NCBI RefSeq assembly: GCF_900240995.1 | Contig: NZ_LT965956.1 | Span: forward strand, 62,001 to 126,000 | Length of the DNA stretch: 64,000 nucleotides | Reading direction: 5' to 3' | Origin: Bacillus sp. Marseille-P3661 | Lineage (GTDB): Bacteria > Bacillota > Bacilli > Bacillales > Bacillaceae_J | Shown: positions 52,646-62,165 of the stretch, piece after piece | Numbering within the stretch: position 1 is the first letter of the stretch | Layout: every line of letters begins with the position of its first letter | Translations under genes and position numbers: made by a program | The notes under the pieces: model-generated | What the model was told of the DNA's origin: nothing | Seen by the model: the letters and a program-made list of their open reading frames with translations, nothing else | Databases searched by the model: none

Positions 52646-53045
52646 AACAGACATCCTTTTCAACTTAGTTATCAAAGATATTTTGGTTTATGTTTGTGGC
52701 TTTCATACTAATTTTAAATTACAGAGTTATGTATTTTTTACAAAGGTCTCATTTATAACATCTTTGCTAGTCAAAATATATATTATGTAAACTTATTGTT
52801 GATTTATCATTGACAATATTTTTTCATACATATAATGCTGTCAAATGTAGGTTGATAACCATAAGGGGTGTGTAAAGGACGATAGGATAATATTAGCACT
52901 AATGGTGATTTTAAATCGGAAATAACACATTGATGCGATTTTTATATAGATTATTAGGCAAAAACACACTTTTAATTGTACAAGTTTATAGACTGATGAC
53001 TAGTGAATATGATGATGTAAACTTCAAACAAAATGAGTGCATCCT
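52646..53045. promoter_or_regulatory. Intergenic; candidate promoter
   Basis: TTGACA at 52810-52815 and TATAAT at 52831-52836 with a 15-base spacer form a possible plus-strand sigma-A promoter, about 200 bases before the next gene. The spacer is short for sigma-A. No gene is seen in these 400 bases. Confidence 0.3.
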
Positions 53046-53474
53046 ATGTATTTAAATTATGATATCTATTACCATAGTCCATATATAAACGGACCTTACT
53101 GTTACGAAATACCATCGCAAACGTATTATGGTAACCAACCAATCTCTGATGAAAGGCTTTTTAGTCCATTTTTCCCATCACCAGGAGGACCGATAGGAAC
53201 AACGCCACCACCAAGACCCCCAATAGGGCCACCTAGCTCCCCACCTTCATTTGGCCCACCAAGTCAAGGAACGGAAACTGGACCACCAACATCGCCACCA
53301 CCAGCGTATGTACCAACTCAAACACAACAAGCAGCAGCATTTGCTGTAGATCCTGGCAGTATTAGAAGATGCTTATTCAGATACACGTATGTATGGTTAA
53401 GTAATCGTCAGCAATTTTGGTATTATCCTACATTTGTTGGTCGAAATTCTGTATCAGGATACCGATGGAATTGA
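53046..53474 (+). CDS. Proline-rich coat-like protein, prematurely stopped
   Basis: A 142-residue product: Tyr-rich N-terminus, a Pro/Gly tract (PPPRPPIGPPSSPPSFGPPS, about 57-76), then a compact end IRRCLFRYTYVWLSN, FWYYPTFVG, SVSGYRWN. After the TGA (53472-53474) the same frame gives FMWLYFGVSLRQIQSFTCV to a TGA at 53532-53534. That tail looks like the normal end of this Bacillus family as I remember it, so the gene appears to carry a nonsense codon. ATG at 53046 has a weak GAG 8 bases upstream. A spore-surface role is suggested only by composition. Confidence 0.6.
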   Translation: MYLNYDIYYHSPYINGPYCYEIPSQTYYGNQPISDERLFSPFFPSPGGPIGTTPPPRPPIGPPSSPPSFGPPSQGTETGPPTSPPPAYVPTQTQQAAAFAVDPGSIRRCLFRYTYVWLSNRQQFWYYPTFVGRNSVSGYRWN

Positions 53475-53534
53475 TTTATGTGGTTATACTTCGGTGTAAG
53501 TCTTAGACAAATTCAATCGTTTACTTGTGTATGA
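53475..53534 (+). pseudogene. Tail of coat-like gene after in-frame TGA
   Basis: Nineteen codons in frame with the preceding gene, FMWLYFGVSLRQIQSFTCV then TGA, rich in aromatic residues like the segment before the stop. A single base change (for example GGA to TGA) would account for it. UGA readthrough would restore a 162-residue protein. Confidence 0.5.
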
Positions 53535-53582
53535 TTACAAGAGTTATTACATTTACAAAAAAAAATTTGCTAACGTATAGCA

Positions 53583-53620
53583 GACGACTTTCATCTATAG
53601 ATGGATAGTCGTCTTTATTA
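53583..53620 (+). terminator. Terminator of coat-like gene
   Basis: AGACGACT (53583-53590) pairs with AGTCGTCT (53607-53614), followed by TTATT. 53621-53861 holds no gene. Confidence 0.7.
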
Positions 53621-53861
53621 GTTTTTTTGTAGCTAGGAAACACTAGCTAAAATTGAATGTATTTGTTTTTATATCTTATTTCCTTCTTATAAAAAAATTC
53701 AAAACAGGAAAACATTCCTATTGTTTTAGTACTATACATAGAAGGACTTTTCGTAGAAAATGAAAAAAAGGAGATCCGAATTCTGACGAAGGTTTTCTGA
53801 AAATAATAGGTAATTCGTGATTTAAATCGAGTTCTAATTTATTTTACTAGTGAGGTTAATT

Positions 53862-56639
53862 ATGAATAAAAAAATGACACTTTATCTTAATAAACGTGAG
53901 CCATTTATACAACTATTTGGCAAGATTACAGAGTGTATTTTGGTCATTAATTCTTTAGGGATTATTAAGTATTTGAATCCTTTGGCTGAAAATATGTTTA
54001 GCGTTAAATGTAGTGAGTGTAAGGATCGATCTATCCATACATTAATACCCAATTATCATGGTGAATTGAACGATGAAAATGAAAAAATATTAAGCGGTGT
54101 AAGGGGATATTTCCATCGTTTCCCGATAGAAATTCAATCTAAATCTCTTACAGTTAACAATGAGTTATTTGAAGTGATTTATGTGAAAGACTTATTAGAA
54201 GGTAAAAGTAGAACTGAGCAGATGAGGTCGTTAAGTAAGGACCTGGCCGATATAAAGTTAGCATTAGATGCCTCGACAATCGTCGCAATAACAGATGCAG
54301 CAGGGATGATAACGCTTGCTAATCAAAAGTTTTGCGAGCTTTCAAAATACAAAGAAGAAGAATTAATTGGACAAAATCACAAGATTCTAAACTCCGGCTA
54401 CCATACTCAAGAATTTTTTCGTGAAATGTGGCGCACAATTTCAAACGGAGAAATTTGGAAAGGCGAGATCCGAAATAAAGCTAAGGATGGTAGCTTATAT
54501 TGGGTAGATACGACGATTGTTCCATTCTTAGATGATAATGGAAAGCCATACCAATATGTAAGTATTCGTACAGATATAACGAAACGAGTAAATATGGAAA
54601 AAGAACTACAAGAAGCCATGAAAAATGATTTTATCCATACAATGAGAAACCTTCAAAATGGGATATTTAAAATGAAAAAGGATAAATGTGGAAATCTTGT
54701 TTATACCATGGGAGAAGGGAAACTTTTAGATGAAATAGAGGCTAATACAGAGGTATTGTTTAACAAAACTCCACAGGATGTTTTTTCAAAGGACATCGCC
54801 CAATTAAAACAATCTTATTATGAAAGAGCATTTGAAGGACATCGCGTTAATTATGAGGTTGAATTAAGTGGAAAGCTTTTATATGTAGATGTTTCACCAA
54901 TTAAACATGGTGTTCAAGTAATTGAAATTATGGGAACTGTTCATGATATAACAGAATTGAGATCAACCCAGAGAAAGCTTGAAGTAAATCAACAACTGTA
55001 TCAATCTCTTATTGAGCACAGTCAAGATTTTGTAATTTCCTTTGATTCGAATGGACAAATCATTAATACGAATCCTCGTACAGAAGAATATTTAAAAATG
55101 CGAAAAAAAACGATCGAAAATCTAATGCTACAAGATGTTTTTACAGAAACAAATAAAGATATAGTAAAAAGTAATTTTGCAAAGGCTGTTCAAGGAAATC
55201 CGCAAAATTTTGAAATAGATATTATTAATAAGCTCGGTAAAAAACTTTCGTATAATGTTACCTTTCTACCGATTATTGTAGATAAGGAAATTAAAGGTGT
55301 TTATTCTATTGGAAAAGATATTACTGAACAAAAACAAATTCAAGAAACTAATGCTTATTTAGCTCATCATGACGAATTAACACGGCTTCCAAATAGAAGA
55401 TGGATTGAACAAAAGTTACGTGAATCATTAGTTCATGCTGAACAAAATCAGCAACAGCTCGCTGTATTGTTTATTGATTTGGATCGATTTAAGCATATTA
55501 ACGATACTCTTGGGCATTTAATTGGTGATCGTCTGCTTGAACTTCTATCAGTACGTTTGTTAGAAAGCATTGATCAAGATGAGCAATTTGCAGCACGTAT
55601 TAGTGGTGATGAATTTATGGTTCTTTGTCCGGTTATTCATAGCCAGGAGGAGCCTATTAAAATCGCAAACAACTTGATTGAGAATTTAACTTCACCATTT
55701 TATATTGAAGATTTTGAGTTATTTATTACTGCCAGTATCGGGATTTGTATATATCCAACGAGCGGAACAACTACAGTAGAATTAATGAAAAAAGCGGATA
55801 TAGCATTATATAGAGCAAAAGATTTAGGTCGTAATATGTATCAACTCTATGATCAGTCGATGGATGAGAGAAATTACCAATCATTCCTATTGGAACGAGA
55901 TTTAAGGAAAGCGATTATCAATAATGAATTTATCGTACATTTTCAACCGCGTGTGGATGCAAGAACAGGAGAAACAGTCGGTGCTGAATCATTGATTCGT
56001 TGGATGCATCCTACGTTAGGATTAATTTCCCCTGGCGAATTTATTCCATTAGCCGAAGAAACCGGACTTATTGTTGCTTTAGGTAAGTGGATGAAGAAAA
56101 GAGTGTGTGAACAGTTAGTAGCATGGAAGAAATCTGGAATTCCACTTATTCCAATAAGTGTAAATATCAGTTCTCAACGGTTTTTACAGAAAGACTTTTC
56201 CAAGGAAGTAAGGGAATTACTAGATGAATATCAACTAGATGGACAATGGTTAGAATTTGAGATTACCGAAAACTCTATCATGAAAAATGAAGAATATATA
56301 TTGCAAACATTACACGAATTAAAAGAGATGGGTATTAGAATTTATATCGATGATTTCGGTACTGGCTATTCGTCATTTAATTATCTGAAAACGTTTAAAC
56401 TGGATGGAATCAAAATTGATCGAACTTTTGTTCAAAATATATCATGTGAATCGGAGAATGCAGGGATTACCATTGCCATGATCAAAATGGCTCAGCATTT
56501 AAAAATGGATGTCATCGCAGAAGGAGTCGAAACAGAAGAGGAGTTGACTTTTTTACTGAAACAAAATTGTCATCACGTTCAGGGATTCTATTTTGGTAAG
56601 CCATGTGGTATTGAAGAATTTGAAAAAAGATTTATGTAG
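53862..56639 (+). CDS. Four-PAS GGDEF-EAL protein
   Basis: A 925-residue soluble c-di-GMP enzyme. Four PAS/PAC modules fill about residues 10-500; the second is the clearest (ITDAAGMITLANQKFCELSK and HKILNSGYHTQEFF, ending YVSIRTDITKR). The GGDEF domain (about 505-665) has an apparently active SGDEF (RISGDEFMVL) and LTRLPNRR. The EAL domain (about 675-920) keeps AESLIRW, EITENSIM, IDDFGTG, GIKIDRTF, AEGVETEEEL and QGFYFGKP, so both activities are possible. There are no membrane helices; sensing would be cytoplasmic. The ATG at 53862 follows GAGGT by 6 bases. Monocistronic, with a bidirectional terminator. Confidence 0.92.
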   Translation: MNKKMTLYLNKREPFIQLFGKITECILVINSLGIIKYLNPLAENMFSVKCSECKDRSIHTLIPNYHGELNDENEKILSGVRGYFHRFPIEIQSKSLTVNNELFEVIYVKDLLEGKSRTEQMRSLSKDLADIKLALDASTIVAITDAAGMITLANQKFCELSKYKEEELIGQNHKILNSGYHTQEFFREMWRTISNGEIWKGEIRNKAKDGSLYWVDTTIVPFLDDNGKPYQYVSIRTDITKRVNMEKELQEAMKNDFIHTMRNLQNGIFKMKKDKCGNLVYTMGEGKLLDEIEANTEVLFNKTPQDVFSKDIAQLKQSYYERAFEGHRVNYEVELSGKLLYVDVSPIKHGVQVIEIMGTVHDITELRSTQRKLEVNQQLYQSLIEHSQDFVISFDSNGQIINTNPRTEEYLKMRKKTIENLMLQDVFTETNKDIVKSNFAKAVQGNPQNFEIDIINKLGKKLSYNVTFLPIIVDKEIKGVYSIGKDITEQKQIQETNAYLAHHDELTRLPNRRWIEQKLRESLVHAEQNQQQLAVLFIDLDRFKHINDTLGHLIGDRLLELLSVRLLESIDQDEQFAARISGDEFMVLCPVIHSQEEPIKIANNLIENLTSPFYIEDFELFITASIGICIYPTSGTTTVELMKKADIALYRAKDLGRNMYQLYDQSMDERNYQSFLLERDLRKAIINNEFIVHFQPRVDARTGETVGAESLIRWMHPTLGLISPGEFIPLAEETGLIVALGKWMKKRVCEQLVAWKKSGIPLIPISVNISSQRFLQKDFSKEVRELLDEYQLDGQWLEFEITENSIMKNEEYILQTLHELKEMGIRIYIDDFGTGYSSFNYLKTFKLDGIKIDRTFVQNISCESENAGITIAMIKMAQHLKMDVIAEGVETEEELTFLLKQNCHHVQGFYFGKPCGIEEFEKRFM

Positions 56640-56661
56640 GTACACTTATTTCAATTAATAG

Positions 56662-56720
56662 AAAATGAGATTGAAATCAAAAGAAGTTTTCGAATAACTT
56701 TTGAGTCAATCTCATTTTTA
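56662..56720. terminator. Bidirectional terminator
   Basis: AAAATGAGATTGA (56662-56674) pairs with TCAATCTCATTTT (56706-56718), with an inner AAAAG/CTTTT stem. It serves the GGDEF-EAL gene and the converging cstA. Confidence 0.82.
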
Positions 56721-56750
56721 TTTAATCAGGAAGCTACTACAAGTCCCTCG

Positions 56751-58202
56751 CTAAGCAACATTATTCCAGTCGGAAATATCTTCTTCAAGCGGAAGAGCAT
56801 TAGCTCGAGCTTTTTTTGCTGCTTTAAAGAATAATAAAACTAGAATGATCGTTCCAATATAACCGCCAATCCAGGCAGTACCCATATTTAGCCCAAAGCC
56901 AATCTTAGCATTTAGAATATAGGTGATCACCATCAGTAACATAAAGGTTCCTGGTACAAGAGCAATCCAGTAATTTTTTCTTGCAATGTATAAATACATC
57001 GCACCTACGAATAAAGCAATTACGGCTGTTGCTTGGTTAGCCCAACTAAAATATCTCCATAAAAGGTTGAAATCGATTTGTGTTAACACAGCTGAAATTA
57101 CAAATAAAGGGATCGCAATCCATAATCTACTTGAAAATTTCTTTTGGGCAATGCTCAAATATTCTGCTATAATCATCCTTGCACTTCTAAACGCAGTGTC
57201 ACCAGACGTGATCGGTAATACAACAACACCAAGAACGGCAAGTGTTCCACCGATTGCGCCAAGCATACTAACTGAAACTTCACTAACAATAGCTCCTGGA
57301 CCGCCAGCTGCAAGAACTTCACTTAATCCATTATATCCATCGAATAAGCTCATTGCTGCAGCTGCCCAAATCATTGCGATAATACCTTCTGCGATCATCA
57401 TTCCATAGAAAATCTTACGTCCTTGTTTTTCCTTTTGAGTAGTACGAGAGATAATTGGCGTTTGTGTAGCATGGAATCCTGAGAGAGCCCCACAAGTGAT
57501 TGTGAAAAAGATTAATGGGAAAATTGGGGCATTATCAGGATGAAAATTATTTAATGAGAGCTCTGGAATAGGAGCGCCTTTTACAATTAAACCGATTCCG
57601 ACACCAAGCGCGCTGATCAACAGTACGGCACCAAAGTACGGATATAAGCGACCGATAATTTTATCAACTGGTAGTAGTGTAGCCAAAATGTAATAAAGGA
57701 AAATAGCAACGACAATGACACTCAAAGCAATTTTCCCATCTGTCAACACATGAAGTAAGGCAGCCGGTGTTGTTACAAAGACTGTACCCACTAATAACAG
57801 AAGTAGAACAGCAAAGGCATTTACAACATGTTTCATTACTTTACCTAAAAACTTGCTAGCTAGTTCAGGTAAATGTGCACCGCGGTTGCGGATAGAGATC
57901 ATGCCTGTTAAATAATCATGAACGGCCCCAGCAAAAATACAACCCACAACGATCCAAATAAAGGCAGCTGGCCCGTAAAGCGCTCCCATGATTGGACCGA
58001 ATACTGGTCCAGTTCCTGCGATATTTAATAACTGGATTAAGGAGTTCTTAGCTGTGCCCATCGGAACATAGTCAACACCATCACCATTTACATATGCAGG
58101 TGTTGCACGTTCTTCTTTAACCCCGAAAACCTTCTCTACAAATTTTCCATAAGTGAAATAACCAATAATTAATAGAGCAATACCGGCTAAAAATGTAATC
58201 AT
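56751..58202 (-). CDS. cstA: CstA-family transporter (putative pyruvate/peptide)
   Basis: A 483-residue membrane protein of the CstA/BtsT family with about 13 helices. Family hallmarks include GPVFGPIMGALYGP, GAVHDYLTGMISIRNRGAHL, GFHATQTPIISRTTQKEKQG and PITSGDTAFRSARMI. CstA is a peptide or pyruvate transporter induced by carbon starvation; BtsT is a high-affinity pyruvate importer. At 483 residues it is the shorter form and lacks the long C-terminal extension. It lies 141 bases after lytT, whose product probably activates it. The promoter carries a consensus cre and a direct repeat. RBS GGGGG lies before the ATG. Confidence 0.9.
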   Translation of the reverse strand: MITFLAGIALLIIGYFTYGKFVEKVFGVKEERATPAYVNGDGVDYVPMGTAKNSLIQLLNIAGTGPVFGPIMGALYGPAAFIWIVVGCIFAGAVHDYLTGMISIRNRGAHLPELASKFLGKVMKHVVNAFAVLLLLLVGTVFVTTPAALLHVLTDGKIALSVIVVAIFLYYILATLLPVDKIIGRLYPYFGAVLLISALGVGIGLIVKGAPIPELSLNNFHPDNAPIFPLIFFTITCGALSGFHATQTPIISRTTQKEKQGRKIFYGMMIAEGIIAMIWAAAAMSLFDGYNGLSEVLAAGGPGAIVSEVSVSMLGAIGGTLAVLGVVVLPITSGDTAFRSARMIIAEYLSIAQKKFSSRLWIAIPLFVISAVLTQIDFNLLWRYFSWANQATAVIALFVGAMYLYIARKNYWIALVPGTFMLLMVITYILNAKIGFGLNMGTAWIGGYIGTIILVLLFFKAAKKARANALPLEEDISDWNNVA

Positions 58203-58221
58203 AAATTTTTCCCCCTTTATC

Positions 58222-58236
58222 TGAATCCGTTTACAT
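58222..58236 (-). promoter_or_regulatory. cre site (CcpA)
   Basis: On the minus strand ATGTAAACGGATTCA fits the cre consensus WTGNAANCGNWNNCW at every position. It overlaps the end of a TATAAT -10 (58240-58235) in the cstA promoter, so CcpA would repress transcription when a preferred sugar is present. Confidence 0.7.
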
Positions 58237-58304
58237 TATAAGTATAATAGACAAGTAATTTTGAAGGGGGATTCTGTGTTTAAAATGTTGAATATTTGAT
58301 TTAT

Positions 58305-58331
58305 AATGCATTTAAACGTGATTGAAATGCA
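58305..58331 (-). promoter_or_regulatory. 21-bp direct repeat, candidate LytT site
   Basis: TGCATT (minus strand) occurs at 58331-58326 and 58310-58305, exactly 21 bp apart and followed by similar AATC-like sequence. LytTR-type regulators bind direct repeats about two helical turns apart. The repeats lie about 70-95 bases upstream of the -10 box of cstA, whose -35 is poor. The assignment is inferred. Confidence 0.45.
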
Positions 58332-58343
58332 ATGGCATTTATG

Positions 58344-59075
58344 TCAAATTTCTAATTTTGATCTTAGAGCCTTCACATAATTACGACTAACTGACAGCAT
58401 CTCATCGATGCCTTCCATTTTTAGTTGATAGGCTCCATTGAACCACGGAGTGAGACGAGTTACATATTTCAGATTTACTAGATACCCTTTATGAATCCGA
58501 AAGAAATGATAGGTACTTAGGCGATTTTCCAAATCTTTGAGAGGCGTTTTCGTCTCGTACTCTCCCGATTTTGCAATAATCTTCGTAATTTTATCATCAC
58601 GAAAAATATAAAGGATGTCTTTTGGCTCTACATAAAAAATTTCCCCGTCCGCTTCAACGGCTAATTTACCAGTAGTTTTCTCTATTGAAATTTCTTTAGA
58701 TGGCCCCAATTTTTTCTCAATTCGTTCGATGGTTTCCTTTAATTGATCCTCGTCATACGGTTTCAATAAATAATCAACTGCATCGTAACGAAAAGCTTCA
58801 ACCGCAAATTGTGGATAGGCTGTTGCAAAAACAACTAATGGTGATTTTTTTAGTTCTATTAATGCCTTGGCTGTCTCTATCCCATTCATTAGTGGCATTT
58901 CTATATCTAAGAAGATAACATCGGGCTGCAGTTGAATGGTTTTCATAATAGCGCTTTCCCCAGATTCTGCTTCACCAACAATTTGAATAGTAGAAAAGGA
59001 CTTTAATAAAAATTTAAGTTCATCACGGTTATATAACTCATCATCAACGATTAAAGTCTTAATAGTTGTTTCCAT
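58344..59075 (-). CDS. lytT: LytT/BtsR-like response regulator
   Basis: A 243-residue regulator. The N-terminal receiver has Asp11, Asp12 and phospho-acceptor Asp57 (IFLDIEMPLMNG) and Lys of YLLKPYDEDQL. The C-terminal LytTR DNA-binding domain (about 140-240) shows FFRIHKGYLVNLKYVTRL and MLSVSRNYVKALR. LytTR proteins recognise direct repeats in upstream DNA. The gene overlaps lytS by 17 bases and lies just before cstA, so it is expected to activate cstA on a signal from LytS. Confidence 0.9.
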   Translation of the reverse strand: METTIKTLIVDDELYNRDELKFLLKSFSTIQIVGEAESGESAIMKTIQLQPDVIFLDIEMPLMNGIETAKALIELKKSPLVVFATAYPQFAVEAFRYDAVDYLLKPYDEDQLKETIERIEKKLGPSKEISIEKTTGKLAVEADGEIFYVEPKDILYIFRDDKITKIIAKSGEYETKTPLKDLENRLSTYHFFRIHKGYLVNLKYVTRLTPWFNGAYQLKMEGIDEMLSVSRNYVKALRSKLEI

Positions 59076-60816
59076 TTTGATTTTCTCCCTCTATGAATGG
59101 GATGGAAAAGGTAATGACCGTTCCTACATCCGGTTCACTATTTATTTTTAATGCTGCTTGGTCACCGAACATCATCGTTAGCCTGCGGTTTACATTGTAT
59201 AATGCTAATCCACTTCCTTTTTCAGATAAAAGCTGGAGTTTACCAATTTGCGCAGATCTATCTTTGCTCATTCCGATACCATTGTCTTCTATTTCGATGA
59301 TCGTTGCGTCAGTCTCTTTTTTTATCGATATTTTAACAATACAATTGTTTTCTTTATCCTTAAAACCATGCTTTATCGAATTTTCGACTAGCGGTTGCAT
59401 AGTTAAAGGAGGAATAGTTTGTAGGAGTGCACTTTTATCAATATCATAAAAAACTTCTAGTTTATTCACAAACCTTGCTTCTTCAATAGCTAAATATGCT
59501 TTTACATGGTTCAATTCTTGTTCAAGCATTGTTGTACTTTGTGTGGTCACGTTCAAATTCTGTCGTAAATAATGGGACAATGAAATTAGTATTTTCCTTG
59601 CCTTTGCAGGGTCAATCCGGATGAGTGAAACAATTGTATTGAGTGTATTAAATAAAAAATGCGGGCTGATTTGTGCCTGTAGCGCTTTTATTTCTGCCTC
59701 TTTAGCAAGCTGATAGGACTTATCAGCGTCTGCTAATTCAAGTTGATTACTCATCATCGTGCTAAGTCCGGTTATAAGCTCGATGACTACATTTGTTACT
59801 TCTTTTTCAGTGCGAAAATAAAATTTTAAAGTCCCGATTATTTTACCACGCTGTTTTAATGGTGCTATTACCGCTGCACCAAGTGGACAGTCTTCATCCC
59901 GACAATGAATGGATCGTTGGTTAGCAACGACGATTTTTCCTTCTTTAATGGCATCTAAAGTAATCTGTGTTTGAATAGGACTTTCTGAACGGTGATGATT
60001 ATTACCAAGTCCAACATGTGCTAAAATCTCAGTTAAGTTGGTCATTGCAACGGCACTTGCATTTAATTCGTTATGAATTATTTTACATACAGCATTAGCA
60101 GAAGTATAATTAAGCCCGTTTCTTAAATAAGCGAGAGTCTGATTAGCAATACGTAACGTTTTCTGTGCTTGCATGGCACCAGCTTTTTCTTCTTCGTTGG
60201 TCACGCTTCTAATAATTAATAGGAAAAGAGCGCATCCCAGACCATTAGCAAGAATCATTGGAAGTCCAATAATTTCAACTAATGTCAAAGCTTGTTCAAA
60301 TGGACGGGCAATAAGTAAAATTACAAGCATTTGAATAGATTCTGCCAATACACCAATAAGGAAGGCAGACTTCAATTTCACATGTCGATGTTTTCTATAA
60401 AATATGCCAGATAAAATGCCCGCAATAATGGAAGCTAGTCCACATGAAAGGGCTGTGAATCCACCTAATGTATAACGATGAATTCCCGCAATTATTCCAG
60501 CACCAATTCCTACTTTATAGCCACCAAGAAGTCCTCCTAGCACTACACCGATTACGCGTGAATTGGCAATTGCTTCATCTGCATTAAGGTCAGAGGCCCA
60601 AAGGTCAAATTGCAAGCTTTGAGTATCGAGACTTAGACCCGTATACGTTCCGATGATACCAAAGAACCCAAAGAAGATAATGGCTGTAAATTGTTGTCGA
60701 CAATGAAGCTGTTCCTGATAAATCATATCTCTAAAAAATTTTAGTCGGGTTAAAACAAATGCTATAGTAACTATGATTCCAAGGCGTTCGATCATGGTTA
60801 TCAACAATTCCAACAT
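59059..60816 (-). CDS. lytS: LytS/BtsS-like sensor histidine kinase
   Basis: A 585-residue membrane kinase. Six or so N-terminal helices form a 5TMR-LYT sensor (DLNADEAIANSRVIGVVLGG is characteristic). A GAF domain (about 220-350) follows, then a His_kinase with phosphorylation site QAQISPHFLFNTLNTI and ATPase boxes ENSIKHGFK and DNGIGMSK. In E. coli BtsS and Bacillus LytS, this architecture senses pyruvate or membrane potential. It overlaps lytT by 17 bases, forming a two-gene operon upstream of cstA. RBS AAAGGAG precedes the ATG. Confidence 0.9.
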   Translation of the reverse strand: MLELLITMIERLGIIVTIAFVLTRLKFFRDMIYQEQLHCRQQFTAIIFFGFFGIIGTYTGLSLDTQSLQFDLWASDLNADEAIANSRVIGVVLGGLLGGYKVGIGAGIIAGIHRYTLGGFTALSCGLASIIAGILSGIFYRKHRHVKLKSAFLIGVLAESIQMLVILLIARPFEQALTLVEIIGLPMILANGLGCALFLLIIRSVTNEEEKAGAMQAQKTLRIANQTLAYLRNGLNYTSANAVCKIIHNELNASAVAMTNLTEILAHVGLGNNHHRSESPIQTQITLDAIKEGKIVVANQRSIHCRDEDCPLGAAVIAPLKQRGKIIGTLKFYFRTEKEVTNVVIELITGLSTMMSNQLELADADKSYQLAKEAEIKALQAQISPHFLFNTLNTIVSLIRIDPAKARKILISLSHYLRQNLNVTTQSTTMLEQELNHVKAYLAIEEARFVNKLEVFYDIDKSALLQTIPPLTMQPLVENSIKHGFKDKENNCIVKISIKKETDATIIEIEDNGIGMSKDRSAQIGKLQLLSEKGSGLALYNVNRRLTMMFGDQAALKINSEPDVGTVITFSIPFIEGENQNGNNY

Positions 60817-61055
60817 ATAAAAACTCCTTTAATAAGGTGACTAATAAAACGCTGTTAGACATAACATTTTTTGTTTCTTATAGTTATTTTACAGTATAGT
60901 AGCTATATTCGAACATATTTTTTCCTGATAGTTCAGCGTTTAACATATTTTGTTGTAATGGTCATTACCCCGGAAGAGTTAACACGTCTTTTTAATAAAT
61001 AGCTCGTCTTTGTTAACCACGACCTTCATATAAATGATATGAGGGGGCGGATGTA

Positions 61056-62111
61056 GTGAAGAGGAATTGGGCAGCAGCCTTTCAAATAGCAGCAGTTTAT
61101 GTTGGAACGGTAGTAGGTGCAGGCTTTGCTACAGGAAGAGAAATTGTTGAATTTTTTTCGAGATTCGGTTTCGTGGGCTTTATAAATATATTAATAAGCG
61201 GCTGCCTCTTTATTCTGTTAGGTACTAAATTGATGAGGATTTCTGCACGGATTAATGCCGTCTCATATGAAGATTTTAATATTCACTTGTTTGGAAAGTG
61301 GATAGGATCTGGAATTAATATAATTATGCTTTTCATGTTATTAGGCGTTTGTGCAGTTATGCTTTCGGGTGCAGGTGCTGTGTTTGAAGAGCAGTTAGGA
61401 TTAACTAAAAGTCTGGGTATTTTTATTACAATAATTTTATCTTTTACTGTCATGTTAGTAGGAGCAAAAGGACTTTTTGCCGTAAATTCATTTGTAGTTC
61501 CTATAATGATTGGCTTTAGTTTAATGTTGATGGTTGTATCCATACAACAGAATCATTTTGTAGATCATTTTTTGAAGACATCCGCCATTTCTTTTGAAGG
61601 ATGGAAGACCATGCTATATCCGTTTTCTTATACAGCTTTAAATTTGGCTCTTGCTCAAGCTGTATTAGTACCGATAGCATCTGAAATTAAAGATGATTGG
61701 TCTATAAAATGGGGGGGGATATTAGGAGGATTGGCGTTAACTTTAATACTTTTATCTAGTCACGTAACTTTAATCATGCTACCGAACCTTGAACAATATG
61801 AAATTCCGATGGCAATTGTTATGAAACAAATTGCACCCTTTCTTCACTTATTTTATATTCTCGTTATATATGGGGAAATTTTTACATCAGTAATCGGGAA
61901 TGTTTTTGGCCTTGATAGGCAAATTAAACAATATGGCCAAATTCCAACAGCACTATCAATTACACTAATCTTTATAATTTCATATAGTATTAGCCTTATA
62001 AACTATGGAAAACTACTTTCTATTTTGTATCCGTTGTTTGGTTATATTAGCTTAATCTTTTTTGTACTTTTATTACTAAAACCAAGTGGTAAGGGACCAG
62101 AAACCAAATAA
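61056..62111 (+). CDS. ykvI: YkvI-like membrane protein
   Basis: A 351-residue integral membrane protein with about ten helices, matching Bacillus YkvI. The first helix region AVYVGTVVGAGFATGREIVE has the glycine-rich unwound segment of APC/LeuT-fold transporters. A small-solute transport function is inferred; the substrate is unknown. The GTG at 61056 follows GAGGGGGCGG. The terminator overlaps its stop codon. Monocistronic, divergent from lytS by about 240 bases. Confidence 0.82.
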   Translation: MKRNWAAAFQIAAVYVGTVVGAGFATGREIVEFFSRFGFVGFINILISGCLFILLGTKLMRISARINAVSYEDFNIHLFGKWIGSGINIIMLFMLLGVCAVMLSGAGAVFEEQLGLTKSLGIFITIILSFTVMLVGAKGLFAVNSFVVPIMIGFSLMLMVVSIQQNHFVDHFLKTSAISFEGWKTMLYPFSYTALNLALAQAVLVPIASEIKDDWSIKWGGILGGLALTLILLSSHVTLIMLPNLEQYEIPMAIVMKQIAPFLHLFYILVIYGEIFTSVIGNVFGLDRQIKQYGQIPTALSITLIFIISYSISLINYGKLLSILYPLFGYISLIFFVLLLLKPSGKGPETK

Positions 62112-62128
62112 CGGTATCTGGTCCTTAT
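62091..62128. terminator. Terminator of ykvI
   Basis: AAGGGACCAGA (62091-62101) pairs with TCTGGTCCTT (62117-62126) with one bulge; it includes the stop codon of the gene. Confidence 0.75.
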
Positions 62129-62165
62129 ATCTTTAAGATCGAATAATGATGCTGCAGTTGATTAC

